NCBI GenBank assembly: GCA_007258455.2 | Contig: VDFB02270651.1 | Coordinates: 699,542,217-699,606,216 of the forward strand | Length of the DNA: 64,000 nt | Source: Sequoia sempervirens | Taxonomy: Eukaryota > Streptophyta > Pinopsida > Cupressales > Cupressaceae | Reading direction: 5' to 3' | Translations under genes and position numbers: made by a program | Shown here: positions 52,531 through 63,890 of the stretch, one piece after another | How the letters are laid out: every line of letters starts with the position of its first letter | How positions within the stretch are numbered: position 1 is the stretch's first letter | Notes under the pieces: model-generated | What the model saw: only the letters and a program-made list of their open reading frames with translations | Told to the model about the DNA's origin: nothing | The model's database searches: none

Positions 52531-55500
52531 ATGGTGACATACAAGAAGGATAGTCTGATATTTGATGGAACAAATTATTCTCTATGGAAGACTCGAATGG
52601 AGTGTCATCTAAGATGCATTGGTGAACCCTAATAGAACATTACAAGAAATAGGTATGTTATTCCTCAAAATGGTCCTACTACTACTGCTAAGATTAGGGA
52701 TTTTGAGTACAATATTAGGGCTAAGGAAGCATTGTTGAGTGCCTTGAGTGATTCTGAGATGAAAAATGTTATGGATTTGAACACTGCTTATGAGATCTAG
52801 AAAAAGTTGGAAACTTTGTATGAAGGTGATGCTAATGTGAAGATTGCTAAGTTACAAAGTCTGAGAGGGAAATATGAAATGTTGAGAATGGGTGATGATA
52901 AAATTACTATTTTCATTCAAAGAGTGAATGAGCTTGTGTGTGGTATCAGATGTGCTAGTGGACAGTTGGAAGAATCATAGATTGTTGCTAAAGTTCTTAG
53001 ATCCTTGCTTGTTGCATACAAAGTCAAAGCTACTTCTATTGAGGAGCTCCAGACTGTAACAAATGTAACCAGAGACATGTTGATTGGTAAGCTTATAGCT
53101 TTTGAGTTAAGTGAATTTGGTGATGCTCTTCCTAAGATAGAATTTTCATTCAAAGCTACTACCTCCAGGAGAGATAAACAAAGATATGATCCAGGAGAAA
53201 GTTATTCTAGAAAGGTATTCAAGTATGAAGAGGGAATGAGAGAGATTGAAGAAGAGAGAAATCTAAAGGAGCTTGAACCACTTATTGTCAAAAGGGAAGC
53301 CAGAGGAGAAGGTAAGTATAAAGGGAAATTTCCTATTAAATGTTTTTCTTGCAATAAGATAGATCATTTTGCATCAAGGTGTTTGGAAAGAGTCCTTAAG
53401 CCAAGACCTAAAAAGACTAGATTTCAAAGAAAATTCTATTATGATACTAATGAAGGTGTGACAAATGATGAATCTGATAAAGGGAATGCAAGTGAAGATG
53501 AATGGGTATTTATTTCTATCAAGGAAAATGATCCAACCTCTACTAAATTTGTTAGTTGCTCAAATGTGGAGAAAGCTCTAGCGGCCAGAGTTGAAGAGAA
53601 AGATGAATGGGTGATTGATAGTGGATGCTCTCATCACATGGTAGGTGATAAAAGTAAGTTTGTGAGCTTGGAAAAGTATGATGGTGGTGTTGTAAGATTT
53701 GGTTATGAAAAAGCAGGTGTAATCTATGGCAGAGGATGCATTTATCTTGATGGTAAGAATAATACTGATGATGTTCTATATGTGGAAGGTTTGAAGCATA
53801 ATCTCTTGAGTATTGGACAGATGGTTGACAATGGATACAATCTTCAATTCAAGAATGGAAAGTGTAGAATATTGGTGAGTTCTAGAAATGTGATTGCTTC
53901 AGGTACAAAAACAAAAGGTAACATCTTTCACCTGAATACTGCTAGTAAAAGTTGTCTGATTGCTTAAGTTGATGAAAGTTGGTTGTGGCATAGGAGAATG
54001 TATCATGTAAACTTTGACAATATTATCAAGATAAGTTCTACTCAGGCAGTGAGAGATCTTCCTAAGTTGGTGAAGCCTACTAATACTATATGGAAGGAAT
54101 GTCAGTTAGGGAAGCAAACTAGAATTTCATTTCGGAGCAAACAACATTGTTCAAAAGAAGTGTTGGAGCTTGTTCGTACTGATTTGTGTGCTCCTTCTCG
54201 AGTCAGAATCTTACAAGGAGAAAAGTACTTCATGTTACTTATTGATGATAACTCTAGATTGATGTGGGTTAGTTTCTTAAAGGAGAAATTTGAAGCTCTA
54301 GAGAAATTCAATATTTTTAGGGCTATGGTTGAGACAAAGACAGGTCTAAAAATTAAATGTTTGAGATCAGATAGAGGTGGTGAATTTTCTTCCCATGAGT
54401 TTAATTCTTTTTGTGAAGTGCATGGGATAAAGAGACAATTATCTGCCCCATGGACCCCTCAACAAAATGGATTTGTGGAAAGTAAGAACAAGAAAATTCA
54501 AGATTCTACTAGGACTATGATGCTAGAAGGAAATATTCCTCATATCTATTGGATAGAAGCTATGAGTACTATTTCTTACATCCTCAACTGGGTACAAGTC
54601 AAAGGTGATACTAGTAAGACCCCTTTTGAGCTATGGTCTAGTCATAAGCCTACTGTTAGATATTTCCAAATCTTTGGGAGTAAATGCTATATCAAAAGAG
54701 ATGAAGATATAGGAAATTTTGATGCTAGGAGTGATGAAGGAATATTTCTTGGTTATTCTACCAAGAGTAAGGCCTACCAGTGCTACAACAAGAGACTGAG
54801 GAAAGTAGTTGAAAGTACAAATGTCAAGGTTGATGAAGACATAGCTAGACCATCCAAAACCTATGGATATAATTCAGATGATCAGAATAATAGTTCAGTC
54901 ATAGGAAAGAAAGTGCAAACTCAAAATCAAGTCTAGATCATTCCAGTGAATCAAGAAAATCAAGAGGAAGGAACTAGTGAAAGTGTAGAAGAGAGATCAC
55001 AAGAGCCAAAAAATCAAGAACATCCTAAGACTCCAAGGTATGTAAGACTAAATCATTCAAAAGATTAGATTATAGGTGATAAGAACAAAGGTGTTCAAAC
55101 TAGGAGAAAATTTGTAGAAGAATACTATCTGATTTCAAAGATTGAGCCTAATAGTGTCAATGAAGCATGCAAAGATGAACATTGGGTGGAAGAAATGAAA
55201 GAAGAACTACAACAAATTGAGAAGAATAATACATGGATTCTTGTTCCTAGACCTAAGGACAAAAATGTAATTGGAACTAAATGGGTCTTTAGAAACAAGC
55301 TGAATGAGCAAGGTGAAGTTGTTAGAAATAAAGCAAGATTAGTATGTAAAGGATATTCTCAGATGGAAGGAATTGGCGTTGAAGAAAAAATTTCCCCTAT
55401 TGCTAGGATTGAAGTTGTGAGACTATTTCTTGCTTATGTTGCTTACAAAAACTACAAGGTTTATCAAATGGATGTCAAGTCTGCATTTCTAAATGGCGAA

Positions 55501-56674
55501 CTGGAAGAAGAAGTGTATGTTGAGCAACCTGATGGATTTCAATTGACTGATCAGGGAGATATGGTTTGTTGGTTGAAGAAAGCATTGTATAGACTTAAGC
55601 AAGGCCCAAGAGCATGGTATGCCAGATTATACAAGTATTTGTTGAAGCTTGGATTTAATAAAGGTACTGCTAATAGTAATCTGTATTTCAAGATTGATCA
55701 TGATCAAGATTTGATTGTTAAAGTCTTTGTTGATGATATCATTTTTGGAGGAGATGATAGTTTGTGCATGAAGTTTTCTAATGAGATGAAAAATGAGTTT
55801 GAGATGTCTATGATTGGTGAGATGAATTTCTTTTTGGGATTGCAAATTACTCAGTTAGATAAACTTCATATCTCATTCCAAGTATGTGAAAGAATTGCTA
55901 AAGAAGTTTGGTATGGAAGATTCAAATCCAGTTGGTACACCTATGGTGACTAGATGCAAGTTGACACAAGATGATGATTCTCTGAAAGCAAATCAAACTA
56001 GATAAATATCAATGATTGGTGGATTTCTTTATTTGACTCAAACTAGACCAAATATCATGAATGTTGTATGCATTGTTGCAAGATTTCAAGCTAATCCTAA
56101 GGAATCTCATGTAACTATTGTGAAGAGTATTTTTAGATACTTCAAGGGAACAACTGATTTTGGGCTATGGTATCCTAAAGATGATGATCTTACTTTGAGT
56201 GCTTTTACTGATGTTGATTGGGAAAGAGATGTGAATGACATAAAGAGTACTAGTGGTGGTGCATTTTTCTTAGGTAAGAAGTTGATTTCATGGTTAAGTA
56301 AGAAGTAGAATGTCATTTCTTTATCTACTGTAGAGGCAGAATAAATTGTTGTTGCTAAAAATTGTACTAAAGTATTATGGATGAAGCAGATGTTAAAATA
56401 TATCAAAGTTGTGTATGATGAATCTATTGATATATTATGTGATAATTCAAGTGCAATTAACATTTCAAAAAATCTGGTGTTGCATTCAAAGACCTAGCAT
56501 ATATCTATCAAGTTTCAGTTTTTGAGAGAGAAGGTGAGTAAAAAGGAAGTCAAAATGGAGTATGTGTCTACTAAGGAACAGATTGCAGACATCTTTACAA
56601 AGTCGTTTCTTAAGGATACTTTTGAGTATCTCAGAGGGAAGCTAGGGGTGATCACCCATCCTAATCAGAACTAA
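52531..56674 (+). pseudogene. Copia-3 gag-pol polyprotein
   Basis: The ATG at 52531 opens MVTYKKDSLIFDGTNYSLWK. One frame then carries on to about 55873, where a single frameshift moves it by one base, and it ends at TAA 56672-56674. Domains: gag with knuckle CFSCNKIDHFASRC (53341), protease WVIDSGCSHHM (53608), and pre-integrase WHRRMYHVNF, in which the zinc region lacks one His and one Cys. The integrase core keeps VRTDLCAPSR, CLRSDRGGEF and QQNGFVESKN, so its D,D,E residues are present. RT follows with [20 protein letters not shown] and FVDDIIFGG, then RNase H with [28 protein letters not shown] and ADIFTKSFL. Stops are at about 52632, 52635, 52798, 52978, 53966, 54934, 55066, 56003, 56307, 56342 and 56497. 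Confidence 0.93.
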
Positions 56675-57182
56675 GATGCATTGACTTGCATTAATCTATG
56701 CATTTCATAATCATATCTTGATCTGGATTGATGTTGTGGTGGAAGCTACTCAGGGGGAGTAGTCATATGTGATGGAGCTTCAAATTTTTTCTCCTTGTTT
56801 GTTACTCATGCCCTGCCTAATGTCGTTGGTTTTTCATGGTGTTGGAAAATTTCTAAGGGTTGGGGTTTTAGCTTTGTCTTCATGTAAAACCATTATGTTT
56901 ACTTTACGCCTTGGTTGGGTTCTATTTTGCTAGTGCCTTTTTGGGACTTTTAAAACAACTTATGCCCCATCGTTCCGTCTAGGTTTCGTCTCTTTGGGTT
57001 TTAATTTTTATTTCCTCCACAGGTTTTATTTTCCCTAAGTCTTGGTTGGCCCTATGTTTCATCGTTTAAAAACAACTTATGTCATTGTTTTCCATCTGCT
57101 TAGTGATGTACCCTTGTCCTTTAATGAATGTTATATTTTGCAGAAGGGGTCGAATTCGCACTACCGTTGATCAACTATCCTT
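56675..57182. other. Copia-3 3' end and junction, no gene
   Basis: After the purine tract at 56749-56760 the sequence turns pyrimidine-rich (TTTCCTCCACAGG, GTTTCGTCTCTTTGGG). AACAACTTATG followed by CC or TC occurs twice, at about 56955 and 57068. I cannot say where Copia-3 stops and the unit leading to the unassigned gene at 58238 begins. Confidence 0.45.
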
Positions 57183-57690
57183 TGATCTGAGTCATTCCCT
57201 ATCATCCCATGATGGTGCCACCATAGTGCTTTGGTTGATTGCGATATCGCGGGCAAGCACCACATGTCCTTTCTGGCATGGTTGAAGGAGATCAGTTTGT
57301 GTGTTGTCGATCAATCTTCATCTAATATCAATGGTTTCTCGCCATCACATGATCCAAAGCTACAGTATCTTTATTGATCATGATATCACGGGCAGGCACC
57401 ACGTGTCTCATTTGATGAAGCCGAAAGAATAAGGAAATACATTAATCCAGCCTTAAATACATTAAAAGGAAGATTACTAAAGTGCTCTCAAGGTGCACAT
57501 GTTTTAAATTGATGGAGATGTTATGATCTCAGTGGAAAAGGTGCTCGATAGATAATGATTAGGCCGACTAATGTTTTGAAGGAAAAGGATCACCATTGTT
57601 CAAAATCAATGGTTGCTCACCATCGCATGATCCAAAGTTGCAGGATCTTTACCGATTGTGATATCGTGGGCAACAGCCACATGTATTTCC
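57183..57690. repeat. Three imperfect copies of an 87-base motif upstream of the unassigned gene
   Basis: Copies lie at 57183-57269, 57325-57409 and 57603-57690. Each runs from CAATGGTT/CATTCCCT through CCATCRCATGATCCAAAG to a shared end of the form GATTGTGATATCGYGGGCA followed by CCACATGT. The first copy is the most divergent. The second has CACGTG in place of CACATG, a G-box core. The spacing is irregular (55 and 193 bases between copies). They lie 0.5-1 kb upstream of the unassigned gene, where an LTR or promoter would be. Confidence 0.8.
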
Positions 57691-58237
57691 TTCACGGCAT
57701 ATGGTATGGTGGGCCCTTCACTGCCACGTTGGCGATTGCATCAACCTATTTTGAAGGTAGCCATTAGATGATTTAATCAAACTAAAGGATCAATGGCTAA
57801 GATTTAAATTTGCACCAAATATGGTTGGAGCCATTCGTACAGCACATGAGTGAGCTTTAATGGGGGATGAGACACTTTCTGGTGTGATTTGATCAACATA
57901 AAATCAATTTTCCTACTTTGTTTGTATCAAAAATCATTCAACTATTTTGCGGAGCAGTTTTAGAGCCGAAGGTGGAATTGCGAGTCTCTGCAACCATAAT
58001 TTGGGATTTCTGTGAACAAAGCCGTGAGTTTATTTTCTATGCCTCCCGATCATTCTACACTTGAATTTGGAAAAGGATTTGATGTGTTTGTCATTGAGTT
58101 TTTTGATAAACGTGTTAGGGCTATAGTTTAATTATAGATTCTGAGAAATTATAGTATTTTGTTCTGTAATTTTTTATCTCTGGTTAGTCCTAGCTATTTG
58201 AATTATAATTTTGTAAGGAGGCCCTAGTTTTTCTGAG
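57691..58237. other. Probable 5' leader of the unassigned gene
   Basis: No open frame. CATAAAATCAATTTTCC near 57899 and the T-rich stretch before 58238 give a plausible promoter-leader setting, but no primer-binding site of a known type is visible. Confidence 0.4.
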
Positions 58238-61200
58238 ATGGCACTGCCAAAACAACATTCTAGCCAAGTTGATTATCTAAGAAGGAACCTGTATGATGAT
58301 TTCCTGGATCAATTTCCCTCATCAACGAATGATAGAAGGAAGGGATTGGTCCTTATGCAAGGAAAATCCTGGGGGAAGGGTTAGTATATAACTACTCCAA
58401 CATTGCCGATGCCATGGTTCCTCGCACAGGCTTGCAGATGTTCATATTGTGGTATGGATAGAGGAATTTACCTCACCCCTTTGCAAATGGATGGATGTAT
58501 GATATGGGGAAGCTAGTGGTACCAAATATGTTCCCTGATGCAGACCTGTTTAGGGCAATGGCTGCAAGATATGACCCTATCACACGGGTAATCAGAGATA
58601 ATGATGGAGGTGTTCTGTTGAGTATTAACAGAGAAGAAGTCCAACATATTTTTTGACCTGAGTGAACCGAGTGAAGATTTGGTTCCTATCAATATTGAGG
58701 AGATGAAGCAGGAATATGCAAAATTGAAGTCTCTTTTTAGAGCTAAGTTGCTTCCACCTCATTTGGCTAGGGCAGGAGGGTCAAGATTTCATATCTACCC
58801 CAGTGACCAGGAACCTTTCAGATTAAATTGTTTTGCAAATCATTTCCTGGATACTTTCTATTCATTGTGTCATATTTTGGGTTTCTGTCCTAGTGCGGTG
58901 ATTCCCATTGCTTATATGTTCATGGGGGTGCAAATACAACACCCTAACTTCTCTGTGACATATGACTTTGCCCCTTTCTTGGCTGAGAGGATACATGAGG
59001 GATTGTCAAAGTTGCAAAAAAATGATACTGGCACTCAATTCTTTTGGTATTCTATGTTGATGCATATGTTCATGTTTAGGAATGCTGATTTCTTCTCTAA
59101 GAGGATAAAATTAAGGCAATCAGTTGATGGAGAAAGATTGTCAGTACATATATGGGCTGCAGATTTAACTTGCAATAAGGAAAACACTAGTTATGTGCAA
59201 TTTGATAATTTTTTTGCTTCCAGATTAAGGGCTATATTGATGGTGAATGTACCTAGGATCCCTAAGGAATTGCATGATTTCCTCAGGCCAAAGGGGAGGA
59301 AGCCAAAATTGAAGGTTTACCATAACTGGGGTGACATTATCCCATACCCAGTCAGTACTGTCTTGAGAGTAGATGGTTTTCAGGGAGCCTCTCATATACT
59401 GCCATACAATGTGCCACTAAGAGTGGGGTTTGCAGAAGTTATGTGGCAAATAGGTTGCATTCGTGAGGACAACCTCACTGGGAGGGGAAAGGGAACTTTT
59501 TTCCTTGATTATACAGTGGTGTCTGATTTTGTTTTTTTCAAAAGGAAGCTGGGTACATTTTGATAAATTCTTTGATGATTACCATTTGAGGTGTGGTCCA
59601 AAGCGGCAACATGATCTTGAGGGTTTCTTTGCTCTTTTCAGACAAAGAATAAAAGTTGGAAAATTTGTGCATGAGTTCAACTTCCCTGAGGACCTGATTA
59701 GAAATGAGTTTGACTTAAATAAGTAGGAGTTGAACAAGGTGAAATGGATAGCTTATGATAAGCTATTAGATATTGTGCACAAAATGGATCCCAAGTATGA
59801 TCCACTATTGGAGTTTAGTCCATACCATAAGAAAATTGATTTTCTGATGGAGAACTTCAAAGAGATTATGGGCACTTTGAGAACAAAAAAGGTAAACTTA
59901 GAACTAAGTTTGCGTGTACAAGAAAAGGGTTCCAGACCAATTGAAACAAGGCCAACATATCAGCCTACAGAAAGATGGCCCATTTACAAGAGGAAAAAAG
60001 ATAGCAGCAGCGATGAAGAAGTGGACAAAAAAGGAAAGCAAATAATGAAGGTGCCTCCACAACCAAGTCCAAAATTCAAAGTGCCTAGGGAAATAAAAAT
60101 TATTGATTTAGAATCATCACCAGAAGATAATCCCTCATCACCACCATCTGAGCCAAGCCCTAAGAGGCAAAGAATTGATCAACCATAGGAGGATCTGATG
60201 GATGAAATTATTGCTACTGATCAAGACATGCAAGTTGGTATGCCTTCCCCTCCTAGGCCAACTGAATTGATTTTATCTGATTTAGATATGAAAGGTAAAA
60301 GTGTACAAGATGTAAGAATGGAAGCACACAAGGAGCTTCTATATGAAAATACATTTGTAAAAAATCATGTATTCTTGCAATTGGTATGGAGGATGAAATA
60401 TGAAGAATATCAGGATAAGTGTAAGAAGAGAAGAGAACTAAGACCTGGCAGGTCAGACCAGGAGAATGATGAGGAAGTAAAAGTTGAATTAATGGAAGAA
60501 TTCAAGAACATCACTCCTGAAGAAGGAAGAAAACTGGTGAGTCAGGCTGGTTTATTGATTCTGCCTGAATGGGACATTGTAGATGCTGTAGCATTTAATG
60601 CTATTCTAAAGTCCAAGCATCCCTTGCAAGATTCTAGTGAAGAAGAAGTCAAGGCAGCACTTCATGACTCTGCTTTCAGTGAAGAGTATGAAACCTTGGA
60701 AATTTGGGCATTGGCCCCACAAGGGAGAAAACTAGATGTTTCTGATATTAATCCAAATTTTAGAGGAGGATTAATAATAAAAATAGCTTCAGAGATCTCA
60801 ACCACCGAGGCCACTAATTTGACTGTGAATGTGGCCAAATTGGCCCAAAAGACTACTGAAAGGGAGGAGGCTGAAAAGAAGAGCCTAATGGAGAAGTATA
60901 ACCTCTTGATTGAGGAATACAACAAGATGCAGTAGAAGAATGTTGAGTTGCAAACTGAGGTGGAAAGGTTTAGGTATAAGCAGATTGGGGGGACATCAAG
61001 TGCTCCAGGAACCAGTACATTACCTTCCACAGTAGGGTTAGTGTCTCCTGCTTCTCCAATTGTTTCCATACCAGGATCTCCCAGTCAAAATCTTGCCCTC
61101 ACCCCTTCTTTAGAGGAAATTGAAGAAGAAACAAAGTGCTCTGTTGATCCTACAAAGAAGCAGCTCTTGCAAAAAAATTATGAATTGCAGGCTTCATTAA

Positions 61201-61866
61201 AGGTACGTGAGGAGGGATCTCTTTTAAAGAAAAAGGAGATTGTTACTACTGTTTTGAGGCATTTAAATGAAAAGGTTGATAGTAAATTGCTATCTATACT
61301 TTCTTTATATTCTTTGTTGTTAGAAGCAATAAAGAATACTGATAGGGATCAGGAGGTAGTGATACCATTGATTGAAAATTGGATCCCTAGGGATTAGTGA
61401 TTTGGATGTCATGTATAAAGCCTCAAGGTTTGATACAAATAATAGGCCCCAATCATTAAATCCTACTCAAGTATTAGTTAAGTCATTGTAGGGTTTTCAA
61501 ACCCTACCAGATGATTTGAGTAGGAAGATTAGGGAGTTGGTGAAGAATTTCAATGATTGGGGTAACACATTGTTACCTGATATAATTGATGAGTAGGGGA
61601 AAATCAGGTCACTCCAACAATGGCAAGATCAAGCAAGTGAGGTCATCAATGATCAAATTAATTCAATTTGTGATGACTTAGAATATGATTTTTTGGTGAG
61701 GTGTGTTAGCTCTCAAAAATGCAGGCAAGATACCTTAAGAGGTTTCCAATCTCTTGATACGCTTTAGGGTAACAGACAAGATCAAAAGAATTCAATCTTC
61801 TACACTTTAGGTGCTGCAAGACCTGGGTGGGTGTGCCTCTCCAAATGGTGCAGACTTAATTTGTGA
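58238..61866 (+). pseudogene. Unassigned large element-type gene, copy B
   Basis: The ATG at 58238 starts MALPKQHSSQVDYLRRNLYD. About 1,209 codons follow, with frameshifts near 58365, 58655, 59560 and 61390 and several TAG/TGA codons. Region 1 (58390-59560) is helical, with VPNMFPDADLFRAMAARYD, GGVLLSINREEVQHIFDLS (after frame repair of one T), FRLNCFANHFLDTFYSLCHI and QFDNFFASRLRAILMVNVPR. Region 2 has GFFALFRQRIKVGKFVHEFN and a Pro/Ser linker (PPQPSPKFKVPREIKIIDLE). Region 3 is a conserved-looking block (VWRMKYEEYQDKCKKRRELR, DIVDAVAFNAILKSKHPL). Region 4 is a coiled coil, a second Ser/Pro linker (PASPIVSIPGSPSQNLALTP) and a further coil to 61866. No enzymatic motif is present. It is collinear with copy A on the other strand at 31290-34910. 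The family is not recognised. Confidence 0.65.
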
Positions 61867-62574
61867 TTATCTTCTTAAAGAAACTTTTTCAAAATGGCAA
61901 TGGGAGGTGAACAAATGAAATCCAACATGAAAACAGTAACAATATTCTGATATGAATCCTAAAATGAATGCTTGATTAATAGATGTAAAGAAAACTGAAT
62001 AAGTTCAAATGGTGAAGTGCAGAGACAAGTGCCTTGTTGGGTATGCGGAGTCAAATGAGATCAAACTGAGCAACACTCTATGGAGAAGACACAAATTATC
62101 TAACATACATTTGTTTACAACTTGTATAAGCATGCAAGAATGTGATTACTAAGCTCTACGTGAATAATCCAATTGAATCTCTCTGATTACTGTGATTAAC
62201 TAAAAGGATTTAGTCTTTATTTGAAAGAACCAATCAATTGATCACACTAGTACAAAAAATGTGCACTGATAAATTGAATACAAACTTGTCATATCAATTT
62301 AAACAATCAGAAAGAATCCAACTTGGAGACAACTTAGCAATTCTCTTATTAAATTCAACAAATAACTGATACCAGACATGTGCAGCAACATAAACTGACA
62401 TTCATAAATACCTCCATTTTAGAACATGCATCATAGCCTTTGATTTGATAAATTTACTATTTTGTATCCATACAATTTTCCTACTGTATCAAATAACTGA
62501 TAATCTGTCCTCTTACAATTACAAAGATGCCAATTTATACACTAGCATGAGAAAATAAAACATATTGAAATATC
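61867..62574. other. No gene seen
   Basis: AT-rich spacer. CACTAGTACAAAAAATGTGC at 62245 shares its first ten bases with the CACTA terminus at 25441 and may be the relic of another such end, but no subterminal repeats follow it. Confidence 0.45.
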
Positions 62575-63868
62575 ATGTCGGCCCTCCACAAGATTTGGGC
62601 TCCAATCGAGCTGGCCTGCAACAGTCATCAAATGTATACATGTCGGCCACAACATTCAAATTTCTAATTTTATTCACCAGTGAACTAGTCGCTAGGACAA
62701 CACAAAAGGTATGCTGAAGGCAACTGTATCATCAATCGTTAATCATCCCGCATTCCTCTATTCCTCGTGTTGTTCGCTTTTGTTGTAACAAACTATTTTC
62801 TACGCTGAAGTCAATAAGTATCCATTTGTCTCCATTATGTTTCGGTATAGCCCTGTGATATCGGGGAGACCCTATAGAGAAATCACATGTTCTACCAAAA
62901 GACTCGAGCCACAATAGATAGCCAAGATAATAATGTTCTCACACCAACAGAAATACTTTGTCCCATGTATGTCGATATAACATCCAACCCTCAGCAAGAC
63001 ATCACATAGAGTATATTGTTATGCCAAAAGCCTCGAGCACATATGATCACCGAGAGAGAGCCAACCTTACGCTGAAAGAAAACCATTTGAACATTGTCAG
63101 CAAGACTCAACCTTTTTTCTATGATCATATCCCAAAAATTATGACTCTGGCCGAAGTGAACACCCGTGCAAAGTCAGTAAGACATACGGATATTGCCATG
63201 ACATCCCGCTGAAAACCATGTCTCACACCAAAAGTATTCAAAGAAAATCCATGTGTAAGGTCGGCGAGACCAAAGTTCACTTGCCAAGACCTTACAATGA
63301 TAGCTATGACTCCCCCTTATATGCATCCCCCACTTGCCGGTGACCAAGACAATTAGAAATCACCAAGACCTCAGCCCGAAAGCAACCCGCTTGGCTGAAG
63401 TGAATCGATAATGCTTGTCGCTGAGACCCCAAGAATTCTCTAGGACATCATACTAACGTCGTAACTCATGCCAATATAACCACACTCAAGCCTATTGCTG
63501 AGACATAAAGCACTTGGTGAAACATCATATCGATGACCAGACTTCTGTCGAATAGTGAACCAACCTCAGTCATTGAGACCGTGAAGAACTCCTGCCGAAT
63601 GGTGCCTGCAAGGAAATTATGGTCGCTCTGACAAATAATAAGTCTTACTGATAGGTAACACAGACTTATGTTATAAAAAAATGTACAATGGGTCAGGGAG
63701 ACAGATGTATTCTCACACCGATATGATCTAGAATGTAAAATATGCATGACTCAACGGATTCAATGAGACAACATGGAAAAATATGGGTGAAATATGCATA
63801 CGGTAGAACCAAATCTGGAAATTTATGAGTGAAAACATATGTAAAAACATCAGATTTTTACAGTCCCA
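62575..63868 (+). repeat. 5' LTR of a Ty3/gypsy element (borders approximate)
   Basis: The sequence changes character at about 62575 (TGTCGGCCCTCCACAAG), becoming richer in GC and in CG dinucleotides, with no open frame. It ends at CAGTCCCA (63868), four bases before a Ty3-type primer-binding site. It contains a 77 bp degenerate array (62861-63580). The 3' LTR lies outside the window, so the borders are inferred from the primer-binding site and composition. Confidence 0.6.
62861..63580. repeat. Degenerate tandem array of about 77 bp inside the LTR
   Basis: A decamer of the form TCRGYRAGAC recurs at 62861, 62991, 63097, 63174, 63261, 63418, 63495 and 63570. Most intervals are 75-87 bases or about twice that. 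A second phrase, GCCGAAGTGAAC or GGCTGAAGTGAAT, occurs at about 63147 and 63392, and its complement form near 63268. Confidence 0.65.
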
Positions 63869-63872
63869 ATAG

Positions 63873-63890
63873 TGGCTCCGTCTGGGGATG
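63873..63890 (+). promoter_or_regulatory. Ty3/gypsy primer-binding site
   Basis: TGGCTCCGTCTGGGGATG follows the LTR end after ATAG. It resembles the TGGCGCCGT... sites of plant Ty3/gypsy elements, which pair with the 3' end of tRNAs such as Asp-tRNA. The C-to-T change in the CG of GGCGCC would fit methylation decay. Confidence 0.75.

Larger units (their letters stand above)
51218..56762 (+). mobile_element. Copia-3: Ty1/copia element, best preserved, 3' LTR missing
   Basis: The 5' LTR is 51218-52475, the primer-binding site 52478-52489 and the polyprotein 52531-56674. A polypurine-like CAGGGGGAGTAG lies at 56749-56760. The sequence after it does not match the 5' LTR, so the 3' end has been lost or replaced. 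The LTR start sits inside Copia-2 gag, but the other half of that gag is not found on the right, again pointing to a rearranged right side. Confidence 0.88.

Noticed and set aside
56107..56463. 118-residue minus-strand frame
   Set aside because: It is antisense to Copia-3 RNase H.
60662..61069. 135-residue minus-strand frame
   Set aside because: It is antisense to the coiled-coil part of the unassigned gene, with the expected Phe/Ser shadow composition.
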